Positions 54,782 to 64,000 of a stretch of DNA of 64,000 nucleotides are shown here, one piece after another. This stretch comes from Halomonas huangheensis. GTDB lineage: Bacteria; Pseudomonadota; Gammaproteobacteria; Pseudomonadales; Halomonadaceae. The notes beneath the pieces were generated by a model. The model saw only the letters and a list, made by a program, of their open reading frames with translations. It was not told where the DNA came from and did not search any database. The translations under genes and the position numbers were made by a program. The stretch lies in NCBI RefSeq assembly GCF_001431725.1, contig NZ_CP013106.1, positions 1,674,001 through 1,738,000 on the forward strand. The letters run 5' to 3'. Position 1 is the first letter of the stretch, and each line of letters starts with the position of its first letter.

Positions 54782-54973
54782 ATGTCTTCCTCATTTTTTT
54801 CAAATTGGGATGAACTGTTCAGAAAAATGGGCGTCATACCCAGTGACCGTATCTGGAAAGACGAGAATATGGACGGTCGCGCTTCTGTTACCCCGGGAGT
54901 GAAACTCCTGGCAGGTTTGGGGATCAATGACAGTGGGGCGCAACGCTTCGTCGATATGAGGTGTGGAGAATGA
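54782..54973 (+). CDS. Small unrecognised protein between rpoE and mucA
   Basis: A 63-residue reading frame beginning MSSSFFSNWDELFRKMGVIP and ending MRCGE. Support: a near-perfect GAGGAGGT (54765-54772) 9 nt upstream of the ATG, and a 4-nt ATGA overlap of its stop with the mucA start (54970-54973). It has no membrane helix. The first part (to about 27) may form an amphipathic helix with Trp/Phe. The gene is visibly more AT-rich than its neighbours at the start. It is not recognised; it could be a leader that couples translation to mucA rather than a working protein. An in-frame TTG at 54776 is an alternative start. Confidence 0.55.
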   Translation: MSSSFFSNWDELFRKMGVIPSDRIWKDENMDGRASVTPGVKLLAGLGINDSGAQRFVDMRCGE

Positions 54974-55707
54974 CTCTGAACGCACGGGAATCGCTTTCAG
55001 CTTTGATGGATAATGAAGGTGATGAGCTCGAGTTGCGCCGAGTGTTGAAATCGCTGGACAGCGATGAAGACGCGGCGATGAGCTGGCGACGCTATCACCT
55101 GATGCGCTCTATTATGCGGCGCGAGACTGATAGTGATCCCAGCGTGGATCTTTCGGTCGGTATCATGGCTCAGCTTGAACATGAGCCAGCGCCGGTGACG
55201 CAATCCGGGATGGATGATATTCAGGAGCGTCGTGGTGGCATAAGTCTGGCGCGAGGTGCTGGAATCGCTGCAACGGTATCACTGATGATGATCGGTGGTG
55301 TGCAGTTCTACAACGGTTCGCTGAGCGACCCGAGTGGCGCTGGTACTGCAGCTCCAGGTCTGGCTTCCAGTAGTGGCTCTGGCTCTGCGGGTATTGATTC
55401 CGGACGAGTGTCGGGTTCGGGGCTGGCCACAGTGTCAGCGGGACAGCCTTCACTGATGGATCTGCCGATGTTCCAGGCCGGCCAGAACTCTGGTGATGGC
55501 AAAGGGCTGATGACCGTTGGTGCTCAGGTGGCATCGCCAATGTTCCTCGCGCCGTCTGCCTCGGCATCGTCCCGGCAGGCTGATCAGGAGCAGGCATATC
55601 TGTTGCAATCCTACCTGGATCGCCATGCTCAAGGTGCTGCATTCAGCACAGCCGATAACTGGATGCCGATGCTGCGTGAGACGTCTGTAAGCTCTGCCAG
55701 CAACTGA
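54970..55707 (+). CDS. mucA: Anti-sigma factor MucA/RseA
   Basis: A 245-residue anti-sigma-E factor. It has a cytoplasmic RseA-N domain (ESLSALMDNEGDELELRRVL, WRRYHLMRSIMR, residues ~6-50), a single membrane helix (AGIAATVSLMMIGGVQFYNG, ~97-116), and a Gly/Ser-rich periplasmic part that ends in a conserved-looking LLQSYLDRHAQ stretch. It holds RpoE at the membrane until cut by proteases. The ATG at 54970 overlaps the preceding small gene, so expression may depend on its translation. Confidence 0.9.
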   Translation: MTLNARESLSALMDNEGDELELRRVLKSLDSDEDAAMSWRRYHLMRSIMRRETDSDPSVDLSVGIMAQLEHEPAPVTQSGMDDIQERRGGISLARGAGIAATVSLMMIGGVQFYNGSLSDPSGAGTAAPGLASSSGSGSAGIDSGRVSGSGLATVSAGQPSLMDLPMFQAGQNSGDGKGLMTVGAQVASPMFLAPSASASSRQADQEQAYLLQSYLDRHAQGAAFSTADNWMPMLRETSVSSASN

Positions 55708-55808
55708 CAGCTCTTCCATCTCATGCCTTGAAACGCTGATCAGTCAATGTTGGTGATTGATTGGCGTTTACCATTCCTGCCTTTGTCCTCGGTTCGGGAT
55801 ACCCTGAT

Positions 55809-56843
55809 ATGCCTCACTTGAGAACCGCACATCACCTGGCTCGCCTGATGGCGATTGGTCTGGGGTTCTTGGCGCTTCCCGCATTTGGTGAAGGTTCCGC
55901 TTCGGTGCCGTCCGGCATTGCTGCAAGCCACGACAGAGTCCAGACAGTCTATGATTGTCGTCAGCTGGAGTCGGCTCCTCCGGCGATAGCACCGGACCAA
56001 TGGTTCGAGCGCAGCATCTGGGCTACCCATTGTTACCGTTACCAGGCTCGGGCTGTACGCGTTGTCGATGATGATGTCGTCACGTTGTCGCTGGTGCGCG
56101 ATATCAACAATGGTGTCGAAAGCGACCGCATGTTCTTTCTCAACGGTCCCAGTCGTTCGTTGCGGCGTGAGGGCGGCTCGATGCGCTTTCAGTTGAGTAC
56201 TGATGGCGAACTGGCAGCTCCTGCATCTCCTGATGCCTTGCTTCAACACCTCAGCGAACTCTATCGTTTGCGTTTTCGCGGTGAGGAGCGGATTGCCAAC
56301 CGTGCTGCGGTTGCCGTCGAGTTCGTGCCGCTGGATAGTCTGCGTTATGGCTATCGCCTCTGGCTTGATCGAGCGACAGGAATTCCCCTCAAGCGTGCGT
56401 TGCTTGATAACCAGGGAGGAGTGCTTGAATCCTTCGAACTGGTTGAGCTGACCCCGCCCGACCTATATGACGGTGAAGTCGAGTTGCTGGAGCCACCGTC
56501 CAGTGCTGCTCTCGAGTGGAAGGCGGGTTGGTTGCCGGCTGGCTTTATTTCCCAGCCATTGATGGCGTTGGCTTCACCTGAGGATAATCCTCGTCGTCAC
56601 AAGCTCTACAGTGACGGCCTCGCGACTATCAGTCTATTTGTTGAGCCGTTGGTGGCGGAGGGTGCATTACGTCCAGGTTTGCATCGTCTTGGCGCCAATC
56701 ATGCTGCCGTGCGACGTATTGAGCGTGGTGATGAAACCTTGCAGGCAGTGGCTGTCGGGGAGTTGCCGCCAAACGTGTTGATGCGTGTTGTCGAGATGCT
56801 GCAATTTTCTGATACCGATAGTGCTACCGACTCTGCGTCATGA
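55809..56843 (+). CDS. mucB: Sigma-E regulatory protein MucB/RseB
   Basis: A 344-residue periplasmic protein that binds MucA and shields it from cleavage. It has a signal peptide (LARLMAIGLGFLALPAFG, cleavage near 28), then a large lipoprotein-like domain (FFLNGPSRSLRREG, YGYRLWLDRATGIPLKRALL) and the C-terminal small domain (FVEPL, LGANHAAVRR). The ATG at 55809 gives a normal signal peptide; longer in-frame starts back to 55761 would not. It ends in a TGA inside a 16-bp repeat. No rseC/mucC follows. Confidence 0.92.
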   Translation: MPHLRTAHHLARLMAIGLGFLALPAFGEGSASVPSGIAASHDRVQTVYDCRQLESAPPAIAPDQWFERSIWATHCYRYQARAVRVVDDDVVTLSLVRDINNGVESDRMFFLNGPSRSLRREGGSMRFQLSTDGELAAPASPDALLQHLSELYRLRFRGEERIANRAAVAVEFVPLDSLRYGYRLWLDRATGIPLKRALLDNQGGVLESFELVELTPPDLYDGEVELLEPPSSAALEWKAGWLPAGFISQPLMALASPEDNPRRHKLYSDGLATISLFVEPLVAEGALRPGLHRLGANHAAVRRIERGDETLQAVAVGELPPNVLMRVVEMLQFSDTDSATDSAS

Positions 56844-56886
56844 CGTTCTGGCTTCATAACGTCCTGGTTTCGTGGCGCTCTTGCTT
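56839..56886. repeat. 16-bp tandem repeat straddling the mucB stop codon, 3 copies
   Basis: Units CATGACGTTCTGGCTT, CATAACGTCCTGGTTT and CGTGGCGCTCTTGCTT start at 56839, 56855 and 56871. The first matches the second at 13 and the third at 12 of 16 positions. The mucB TGA (56841-56843) lies in the first unit. Confidence 0.82.
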
Positions 56887-56991
56887 CGTGGTGATGCCAA
56901 AGCCATCATGCCTTTCCAGGTTCCTGCTGTCTGATATTGAAAGTTTGTCAGCTAAGTAGTGAACCTTTTCCAATACCGACGGTAGATAAAT

Positions 56992-57019
56992 TGGCAGTCT
57001 TGCACTGCTGACGATAATC
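56992..57019 (+). promoter_or_regulatory. Possible promoter of mucD
   Basis: TTGGCA (56992-56997), a 16-bp spacer and GATAAT (57014-57019). The predicted transcript would start about 36 nt before the mucD ATG. It would allow mucD expression independent of rpoE. Confidence 0.5.
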
Positions 57020-57061
57020 CAATCGCATTCATCGCATATAGCTTTCCAATAGGAGCCTTGC

Positions 57062-58486
57062 ATGAAGCCAATGACACGTACTCTGGCCCTATGGGCAACA
57101 CTCGCTGCAGGGCTGGTGTTTGCTCAAACCTCCATGGCCAGGGAGTTGCCTGATTTTACGCAGTTGGTTGAAGACGCCGCGCCAGGCGTGGTCAATATTT
57201 CGACGACTCGTGTGACTGAAGGCTATTCGGCTCCCTTCGGAGCCTTTAGTGGTCCGGAAGTCCCCGAGATATTCCGTCACTTCTTTGGTGATCGATTCCC
57301 CGCTCCTCCCGGCGGTGGTGGTCATGCCGAGGAGCGTCAGTCTCTAGGTTCCGGTTTTGTCATCGACGCCGATGGTTACATCATGACCAATGCCCATGTG
57401 GTCAATGGTGCTGATGAGATCATGGTTCGCCTCAACGACCGACGTGATCTCAAGGCCGAATTGGTGGGTGCCGATGAGAAGACCGACGTGGCTGTCCTCA
57501 AGGTCGATGCCGACAATCTTCCCACATTGCAGTTGGGAGATTCTGATGACCTCAAGGTGGGTGAATGGGTAGCCGCCATCGGCTCTCCATTCGGGTTCGA
57601 TCACTCAGTGACGGCGGGCATTATCTCGGCGATAAACCGTACTTTGCCACGTGATGCCTATGTGCCATTCATTCAAACTGATGTGGCCATCAATCCGGGT
57701 AATTCCGGTGGCCCTCTGTTCAATCTGGATGGTGAAGTCGTAGGCATCAACTCGCAGATATTCACGCGCAGTGGTGGTTTCATGGGGCTGTCATTTGCGA
57801 TCCCCATCAACGTTGCCATGGATGTGGCCAGTCAGTTGCGCGACTCGGGTCATGTTACCCGTGGTTGGTTGGGTGTAATGATTCAGCCGGTGTCGCGTGA
57901 CCTGGCGGAATCTTTCGGCATGGATCAACCGGAAGGTGCTCTGATTGCCGATGTGGCTCCGGATAGCCCAGCAGCCCGTGATGGCATTGAAGCTGGCGAC
58001 ATCATTCTCGAGGTCAATGGTGAGAAGGTGGAGCGTTCCGATACGCTGCCACGGCTGATTGGTCGGGTGAATCCCGACTCTGACGTGGAACTGACACTGT
58101 TGCGCAACGGTGAGCAGCAGACTGTCAGCGTCACGGTGGGTGACTGGCCTGAGGACATGGCCGGAAACGCCAACGGTTCTGATAGTGGCAACTCACCGAC
58201 TCGCCTGGGCGTCGCGGTTCAAACCTTGAGCGATAGCGAGGCGACCCAGATGGGTGTCGACAGCGGTGTGCGTGTGGTCGAGATTGATCCGCGCGGTATC
58301 GCGGCCAGTACGGGGATAAGGGCCGGTGATGTTCTGGTGAGTATCGATCACCAGGCCGTCGAGAGTGCTCGCCAGTTGAGTGACCTGGTGGCAGATCTGC
58401 CGAGTGATCGGGCAGTACCGGTGCGAATCTACCGCGATGGCCGTTCGTTGTTCATTGCCCTGCGTATGGGCGCGGACGACAAATAG
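57062..58486 (+). CDS. mucD: Periplasmic serine protease MucD (DegP/HtrA family)
   Basis: A 474-residue Do-type protease. The signal peptide is LALWATLAAGLVFAQTSMA (cleavage near 26). The trypsin-like domain has His in NAHVVNGAD, Asp in KTDVAVLKVD and Ser in NPGNSGGPLFN (near 220), followed by two PDZ domains (about 265-355 with GWLGVMIQPVS, and 385-470 with GVRVVEIDPRG). It degrades misfolded periplasmic proteins and restrains the sigma-E response. A strong terminator follows. Confidence 0.95.
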   Translation: MKPMTRTLALWATLAAGLVFAQTSMARELPDFTQLVEDAAPGVVNISTTRVTEGYSAPFGAFSGPEVPEIFRHFFGDRFPAPPGGGGHAEERQSLGSGFVIDADGYIMTNAHVVNGADEIMVRLNDRRDLKAELVGADEKTDVAVLKVDADNLPTLQLGDSDDLKVGEWVAAIGSPFGFDHSVTAGIISAINRTLPRDAYVPFIQTDVAINPGNSGGPLFNLDGEVVGINSQIFTRSGGFMGLSFAIPINVAMDVASQLRDSGHVTRGWLGVMIQPVSRDLAESFGMDQPEGALIADVAPDSPAARDGIEAGDIILEVNGEKVERSDTLPRLIGRVNPDSDVELTLLRNGEQQTVSVTVGDWPEDMAGNANGSDSGNSPTRLGVAVQTLSDSEATQMGVDSGVRVVEIDPRGIAASTGIRAGDVLVSIDHQAVESARQLSDLVADLPSDRAVPVRIYRDGRSLFIALRMGADDK

Positions 58487-58511
58487 TCACGCCAAGGCAA
58501 TATGCTTCATG

Positions 58512-58542
58512 GACGCCCGGGTCAGCCCGGGCGTCTGCTTTT
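58512..58542 (+). terminator. Terminator after mucD
   Basis: A 10-bp perfect stem GACGCCCGGG / CCCGGGCGTC (58512-58521 with 58526-58535) and a TCAG loop, followed by TGCTTTT. Confidence 0.85.
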
Positions 58543-58699
58543 CCGGCATTGATAATGGCTGTTGTGGTGGCGGTGCTCTGGATAGCGGGGTGCGCCGCAA
58601 GAGGGATGCCGGTACAATGTTGCCAACTTTTCTCACGCGTCGCCGATTTCCGGCGAGCTGCTCGTCGCCGAGCGCGTCCTTCAGACGGAAACACGTTTC

Positions 58700-60517
<1,818 letters not shown>

Positions 60518-60528
60518 GAAGGACGTAC

Positions 60529-61314
60529 ATGGATTTTTCCCTGATGTTGGTGATCGCGGTTGCGGTCACGGGGCTGATTGCGTTGCTCGATATGATCTGG
60601 TGGAGGCCCCGTCGACGTGCTGCGGCAGGAGGGGGCGCGGATGGTACAGTTGCTGTCTCTACTGGCGTCAAGGATCCCTGGCCAGTCGATTACGCGCGCT
60701 CCTTCTTCCCGGTGTTGTTGGTGGTACTGGTACTGCGCAGCTTCGTAGTCGAGCCTTTCCAGATTCCATCCGGATCCATGCGGCCGACCCTTGAGGTTGG
60801 CGACTTTATCCTGGTCAACAAGTTTTCCTATGGACTGCGCTTGCCGGTGCTGGACACCAAGGTGATAGAGGTTGGAGAGCCGGAACGTGGTGATGTCATG
60901 GTCTTCCGTTATCCGCGGGATCCGTCGGTCAACTTCATCAAGCGTGTGGTTGGCCTGCCGGGAGATCGTGTCGCATATCTCAACAAGCAGCTGTACGTCA
61001 ACGGCGAACCGGTGAGAAAGACCGTGGTCGATTCCAACCCGGAAAGTGCGCCTGGCGAGGAGATGTTTGTCGAGCAGTTGGGCGAACATGAGCACCATAT
61101 CTACAATAGTCGAGGAGAGCCCGGTGTATTGAGGCATGAACGAGTCGTGCCTGAGGGCATGTATTTCGTTATGGGAGATAACCGTGATCACTCCGATGAC
61201 AGTCGCTACTGGGGCTTCGTTCCTGAAGAAAACATTGTCGGCAAGGCATTTGCCGTGTGGATGCATTGGGATGGTGGTCTACCGAGTTTCACCAGTGTGA
61301 GGTTGATTCCCTGA
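60529..61314 (+). CDS. lepB: Signal peptidase I
   Basis: A 261-residue inner-membrane protease with two N-terminal membrane segments (about 3-22 and 60-80). The catalytic Ser is in [15 protein letters not shown] (near 83), the catalytic Lys in [14 protein letters not shown] (near 140), and box E is [15 protein letters not shown]. It cleaves signal peptides of exported proteins. GGAAGGA precedes the ATG. Confidence 0.97.
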   Translation: MDFSLMLVIAVAVTGLIALLDMIWWRPRRRAAAGGGADGTVAVSTGVKDPWPVDYARSFFPVLLVVLVLRSFVVEPFQIPSGSMRPTLEVGDFILVNKFSYGLRLPVLDTKVIEVGEPERGDVMVFRYPRDPSVNFIKRVVGLPGDRVAYLNKQLYVNGEPVRKTVVDSNPESAPGEEMFVEQLGEHEHHIYNSRGEPGVLRHERVVPEGMYFVMGDNRDHSDDSRYWGFVPEENIVGKAFAVWMHWDGGLPSFTSVRLIP

Positions 61315-61418
61315 GCCCGGAAACTACCGCGTTCTCGGTAGCTGGCGGAGGCTCTTGCAAGCCTTCGCTGGCCTCCAGACCACCAGCCCCATCATTATCT
61401 AGAGTCAGCAGGAGTGTC

Positions 61419-62108
61419 GTGAGTAATCCCCTGATCACCTTCAGTTACCGAATCGGCCACGAGTTCAAGGACCCTGCGCTCCTTGAACTGGCCATGACGC
61501 ACCGAAGTTTCGGTGGTCGCAACAACGAACGACTCGAGTTTCTCGGAGACTCGATCGTCAACTTCGTCATTGCCGAGGCGCTTTTTCAGCGCTTTCCGGA
61601 GGCGCGTGAAGGCCAGCTTTCCCGTCTGCGCGCACGCCTGGTCAAGGGACAGACACTGGCCGAGTTGGCACGCGAGATGAGCGTTGGTGAATGCCTGCGT
61701 CTGGGCTCAGGTGAGATGAAGAGCGGCGGGCATCGTCGTGAGTCGATTCTTGCCGATGCGGTGGAAGCGGTGATTGGTGCGATTTACCTGGACGCGGGAA
61801 TGGATGTTGTCCGTCAGCGAGTATTGAGCTGGTTCGCCGAGCGGCTGGAGAACATCAATCTCAAGGAATCCCAGAAGGATCCCAAGACACGCCTGCAGGA
61901 GTTTCTTCAGTCGCGGCAGTCACCCTTGCCTCGCTACGAGGTGACCACTGTGGAAGGCGAGGCGCATGCGCAAGTCTTTACCGTAGAGTGCCACATACAG
62001 ATGCTCGAACAGCATACGGTAGGTACCGGCTCCAGCCGCCGTCACGCCGAACAGGAGGCCGCCGAGCGTGCCCTCGCTCTATTGGACCCCAAGGGAGTCA
62101 GTTTATGA
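61419..62108 (+). CDS. rnc: Ribonuclease III
   Basis: A 229-residue double-stranded-RNA endonuclease for rRNA and mRNA processing. The catalytic signature is [17 protein letters not shown] (near 35-51), with [10 protein letters not shown] later, then a C-terminal dsRNA-binding domain ([11 protein letters not shown] ... [18 protein letters not shown]). The start is GTG at 61419 with AGGAG 4 nt upstream, giving the normal length. Longer in-frame upstream sequence overlaps lepB and is not supported. It overlaps era by ATGA. Confidence 0.96.
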   Translation: MSNPLITFSYRIGHEFKDPALLELAMTHRSFGGRNNERLEFLGDSIVNFVIAEALFQRFPEAREGQLSRLRARLVKGQTLAELAREMSVGECLRLGSGEMKSGGHRRESILADAVEAVIGAIYLDAGMDVVRQRVLSWFAERLENINLKESQKDPKTRLQEFLQSRQSPLPRYEVTTVEGEAHAQVFTVECHIQMLEQHTVGTGSSRRHAEQEAAERALALLDPKGVSL

Positions 62109-63004
62109 CCCAGACCTGCGGCTTTGTTGCCATCGTCGGTCGTCCCAACGTCGGCAAGTCAACGCTGATGAATCGTATCCTTGGCCAGAAGATTTCCATC
62201 ACATCGCGGCGTCCACAGACGACTCGCCATCAGGTGATGGGTATCAAGACCGAGGATGATGTCCAGTTCATCTATGTCGACACACCGGGGATCCATATTC
62301 TGGCGAAGGATCGCAACAAGGCGATCAATCGCTTCATGAATCATGCGGCAGTGCAGGCCTTGCATGATGTCGATTGTGTGGTGTTCCTGATCGACCGTAC
62401 TCGTTGGTCTGACGAGGATCAAGTCGTGTTGCAGCGTCTCGAACATGTCGATGCACCGGTAATTCTGGCGGTAAACAAGGTCGACCGTCTCAATGACAAG
62501 GCGAGCCTCTTGCCTTGGCTGGCAGAGGTGGGAGCCCGTCGTGAGTTTGCTGCGGTGGTGCCGATCTCGGCAAAGCATGGCAGCAATGTCCCTGAGTTGG
62601 AGACGGAGATCGCGCGCCATCTGCCGGAAGGGATTCATCACTTCCCGGAAGATCAGGTCACTGATCGCAGCCAACGTTTTCTGGCTTCGGAACTGGTTCG
62701 TGAAAAAGTCATGCGCCAGTTGGGCGATGAGTTGCCGTATCAGATGGCAGTGGAGATCGAAGAGTTTCGTGAGGAGCCGCGTGTCACCCATATCAGTGCG
62801 CTGATTCTGGTCGAACGTCAGGGACAGAAGAAGATCCTGATCGGTGAGAATGGCGAGCGCATCAAGAGCATCGGCCGCGAGGCACGGCTTGATATGGAGC
62901 GCGCATTCGGCACCAAGGTCATGCTTAATCTGTGGGTCAAGGTCAAGCGCGGCTGGTCCGATGATGAGCGTGCGTTGAAGAGTCTCGGTTACGACCTCGA
63001 CTGA
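62105..63004 (+). CDS. era: GTPase Era
   Basis: A 299-residue GTPase for 16S rRNA maturation. G1 is [13 protein letters not shown] (near 12), G2 [11 protein letters not shown]3 DTPGIH and G4 NKVDR. The C-terminal KH domain contains [15 protein letters not shown]. The ATG at 62105 overlaps the rnc stop, the usual rnc-era coupling. Confidence 0.97.
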   Translation: MTQTCGFVAIVGRPNVGKSTLMNRILGQKISITSRRPQTTRHQVMGIKTEDDVQFIYVDTPGIHILAKDRNKAINRFMNHAAVQALHDVDCVVFLIDRTRWSDEDQVVLQRLEHVDAPVILAVNKVDRLNDKASLLPWLAEVGARREFAAVVPISAKHGSNVPELETEIARHLPEGIHHFPEDQVTDRSQRFLASELVREKVMRQLGDELPYQMAVEIEEFREEPRVTHISALILVERQGQKKILIGENGERIKSIGREARLDMERAFGTKVMLNLWVKVKRGWSDDERALKSLGYDLD

Positions 63005-63067
63005 CGAGCATGGCATCACCTCCCGTCTCTTGATCAGCTGATTGTCGATCGTTGCCGAGTCTCAGTG

Positions 63068-63763
63068 ATGCAGCCACAACCCGCTTTTCTGCTACACAAA
63101 CGTCCCTACCGCGAAACCAGTGCGCTGGTAGAGCTGCTGACCCTGGACCATGGCCGAGTGCGTGCCGTGGCTCAGGGCGTTCAGCGTCCTGGCAGTCGTT
63201 CCCGCAGTCAGATGCAACCCTTTGCGCCCCTGCATATCACCTGGCAGGGTGAGCGTGAGCTGAAGCGTCTACGCCTGGTAGAGTCACGTGGCACTGCTGC
63301 AATGCTGGTCGGTGAGGGGTTGCTGTGTGGTCTCTACGCCAATGAACTACTGACGCGCCTGTTGCCGGTGGAGTTTGCGGTACCGGAAGTATTCGCCTTC
63401 TACACTTCGCTGCTTGCTGATCTGGTGCGTCCAGCCGGGCGGGCGCCGGGGTTGCGGCGCCTGGAAGTGGCTCTGCTTGATGCATTGGACGCTGCCCCAC
63501 GCTTCTGTGGGCCAGCTGGTGAAGCACTGGATCCACAGGCCCGTTATCAGTATGACGCGAACAGCCGCGGCTTTGTGTCGGCCGCTCGGGGTATTGATGG
63601 CCGCACACTGCGGCTGCTGTCCCACTCTGACTGGAGCGAGCCTGGGTTGGCCGGGGTTGCCAAGGCGGTGAATCGTGCGGCACTGGCAGCGTTGTTGGGA
63701 GATCGGCCCTTACGCTCTCGCGAACTGATGCAAACCATGGCGCAACGTCGCCGAGCGCAGTGA
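63068..63763 (+). CDS. recO: DNA repair protein RecO
   Basis: A 231-residue RecO. It has an N-terminal OB fold (FLLHKRPYRETSALVELLTL, GRVRAVAQGVQRPGSRSRS) and a C-terminal helical part. It helps RecR load RecA on SSB-coated DNA. There are no zinc-finger cysteines, as is usual in Gammaproteobacteria. The ATG at 63068 was chosen over an adjacent GTG. It lies in the conserved order era-recO-pdxJ. Confidence 0.93.
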   Translation: MQPQPAFLLHKRPYRETSALVELLTLDHGRVRAVAQGVQRPGSRSRSQMQPFAPLHITWQGERELKRLRLVESRGTAAMLVGEGLLCGLYANELLTRLLPVEFAVPEVFAFYTSLLADLVRPAGRAPGLRRLEVALLDALDAAPRFCGPAGEALDPQARYQYDANSRGFVSAARGIDGRTLRLLSHSDWSEPGLAGVAKAVNRAALAALLGDRPLRSRELMQTMAQRRRAQ

Positions 63764-63803
63764 TACCATGCGCAGATTCCCTTGTTCTGCATCCTCATCA
63801 GAG

Positions 63804-63819
63804 GGTGTTTGCAAACACC
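63804..63819. promoter_or_regulatory. 16-bp perfect palindrome between recO and pdxJ
   Basis: GGTGTTTGCAAACACC is fully symmetric. It has no T-tract and no loop, so it looks more like a protein-binding site than a terminator. No regulator is known to me for it. Confidence 0.5.
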
Positions 63820-63906
63820 GCGAGTAAGATCGTCAATGTACATGGTTCAATGATCCTCATTCCCTGAAGGCCATTTTTTCCACAAACTGCTTGATGACTT
63901 TGCCTG

Positions 63907-63962
63907 GTGCTATTTTTCCCCAGTGCTATTTTTTCCCAGTGATATTTTTTTCCCTGTGCTAT
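63907..63962. repeat. 16-17-bp tandem repeat upstream of pdxJ, 4 copies
   Basis: GTG(C/A)TAT recurs at 63907, 63923, 63939 and 63956, each followed by a T-run and CCC. Steps are 16, 16 and 17. The T-run grows from five to seven across the first three copies. The last copy reaches the pdxJ translation start region. Confidence 0.88.
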
Positions 63963-63972
63963 GGAGCCCGTG

Positions 63973-64000
63973 ATGTATCCGCCTCGACTGTTACTCGGTG
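63973..64000 (+). CDS. pdxJ: Pyridoxine 5'-phosphate synthase, 3' part outside the window
   Basis: Only nine residues, MYPPRLLLG, lie inside the window. They match the invariant beginning of PdxJ, which makes pyridoxine phosphate from 1-deoxyxylulose-5-phosphate and 3-amino-acetone phosphate. The gene follows recO as in most Gammaproteobacteria. The ATG at 63973 is preferred; an in-frame ATG at 63961 would add MEPV. Confidence 0.8.

Noticed and set aside
56962..56990. Sigma-E-type promoter upstream of mucD (GAACCTT)
   Set aside because: No TC-type -10 element occurs at 16-17 bp; a sigma-70-like pair at 56992-57019 fits better.
61257..61418. N-terminal extension of RNase III overlapping lepB
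   Set aside because: It would overlap lepB by 58 nt and add about 54 residues absent from the family; GTG 61419 with AGGAG gives the standard length.

Overview
This window is a stretch of core bacterial chromosome of about 60% GC with very short gene spacing. The proteins and gene orders point to a Gammaproteobacterium, most like Halomonadaceae. The evidence is a Pseudomonas-like run rluC-HAD-sppA-maf-yceD-rpmF-plsX-fabD-fabG-acpP-fabF-pabC-mltG-tmk-holB-tatD with no fabH between plsX and fabD, an rpoE-mucA-mucB-mucD stress locus, and an RNase E with a very long low-complexity tail. No rRNA, tRNA, prophage, insertion sequence or CRISPR array was seen. About 60 genes are supported. The first (Nudix/thiamine-phosphate-synthase-like) and last (pdxJ) are cut by the window edges.

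Layout. 1-5.2 kb: the end of a MutT-like fusion protein, the agmatine-to-putrescine pair aguA-aguB (minus strand), and lipoprotein release lolC-lolD. 5.3-13.8 kb: a DUF2062 protein, comEC, then an envelope operon msbA-lpxK-Trm112-kdsB-phosphatase-murB whose genes overlap or nearly touch. 13.9-20.3 kb: rne (minus) facing away from rluC across a 0.74 kb gap, then an alpha/beta-hydrolase-OsmC fusion. 20.3-33.1 kb: the rluC-to-tatD run, carrying fatty acid synthesis, L32, folate, peptidoglycan and DNA replication genes. 33.1-42.3 kb: DUF1285, a UvrD-type helicase, a mercaptopyruvate sulfurtransferase, a dicarboxylate/amino-acid symporter, and the electron-transfer-flavoprotein genes (etf-QO divergent from etfB-etfA). 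42.3-47.6 kb: a six-gene TonB energy operon (DUF3450, TtpC-like, ExbB, ExbD, TonB, TPR) with a Fur-box-like sequence upstream. 47.7-53.8 kb: xthA with a small basic protein, rhlB, dinG, aroG. 54.1-58.5 kb: rpoE, a small unrecognised gene, mucA, mucB, mucD. 58.7-64 kb: lepA-lepB-rnc-era-recO-pdxJ.

Most of this is housekeeping. The most unusual signal is structural. At more than ten places, short tandem repeats sit at or just past stop codons or in the gaps between genes. Periods run from 7 to about 27 bp and are often 14-17 bp. Each site has its own unrelated unit. Several arrays run straight through the stop codon (murB, mltG, mucB, the TPR gene, xthA) or begin immediately after it (etf-QO). 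The second notable item is a 63-codon gene with a strong ribosome binding site between rpoE and mucA, coupled to mucA by an ATGA overlap.
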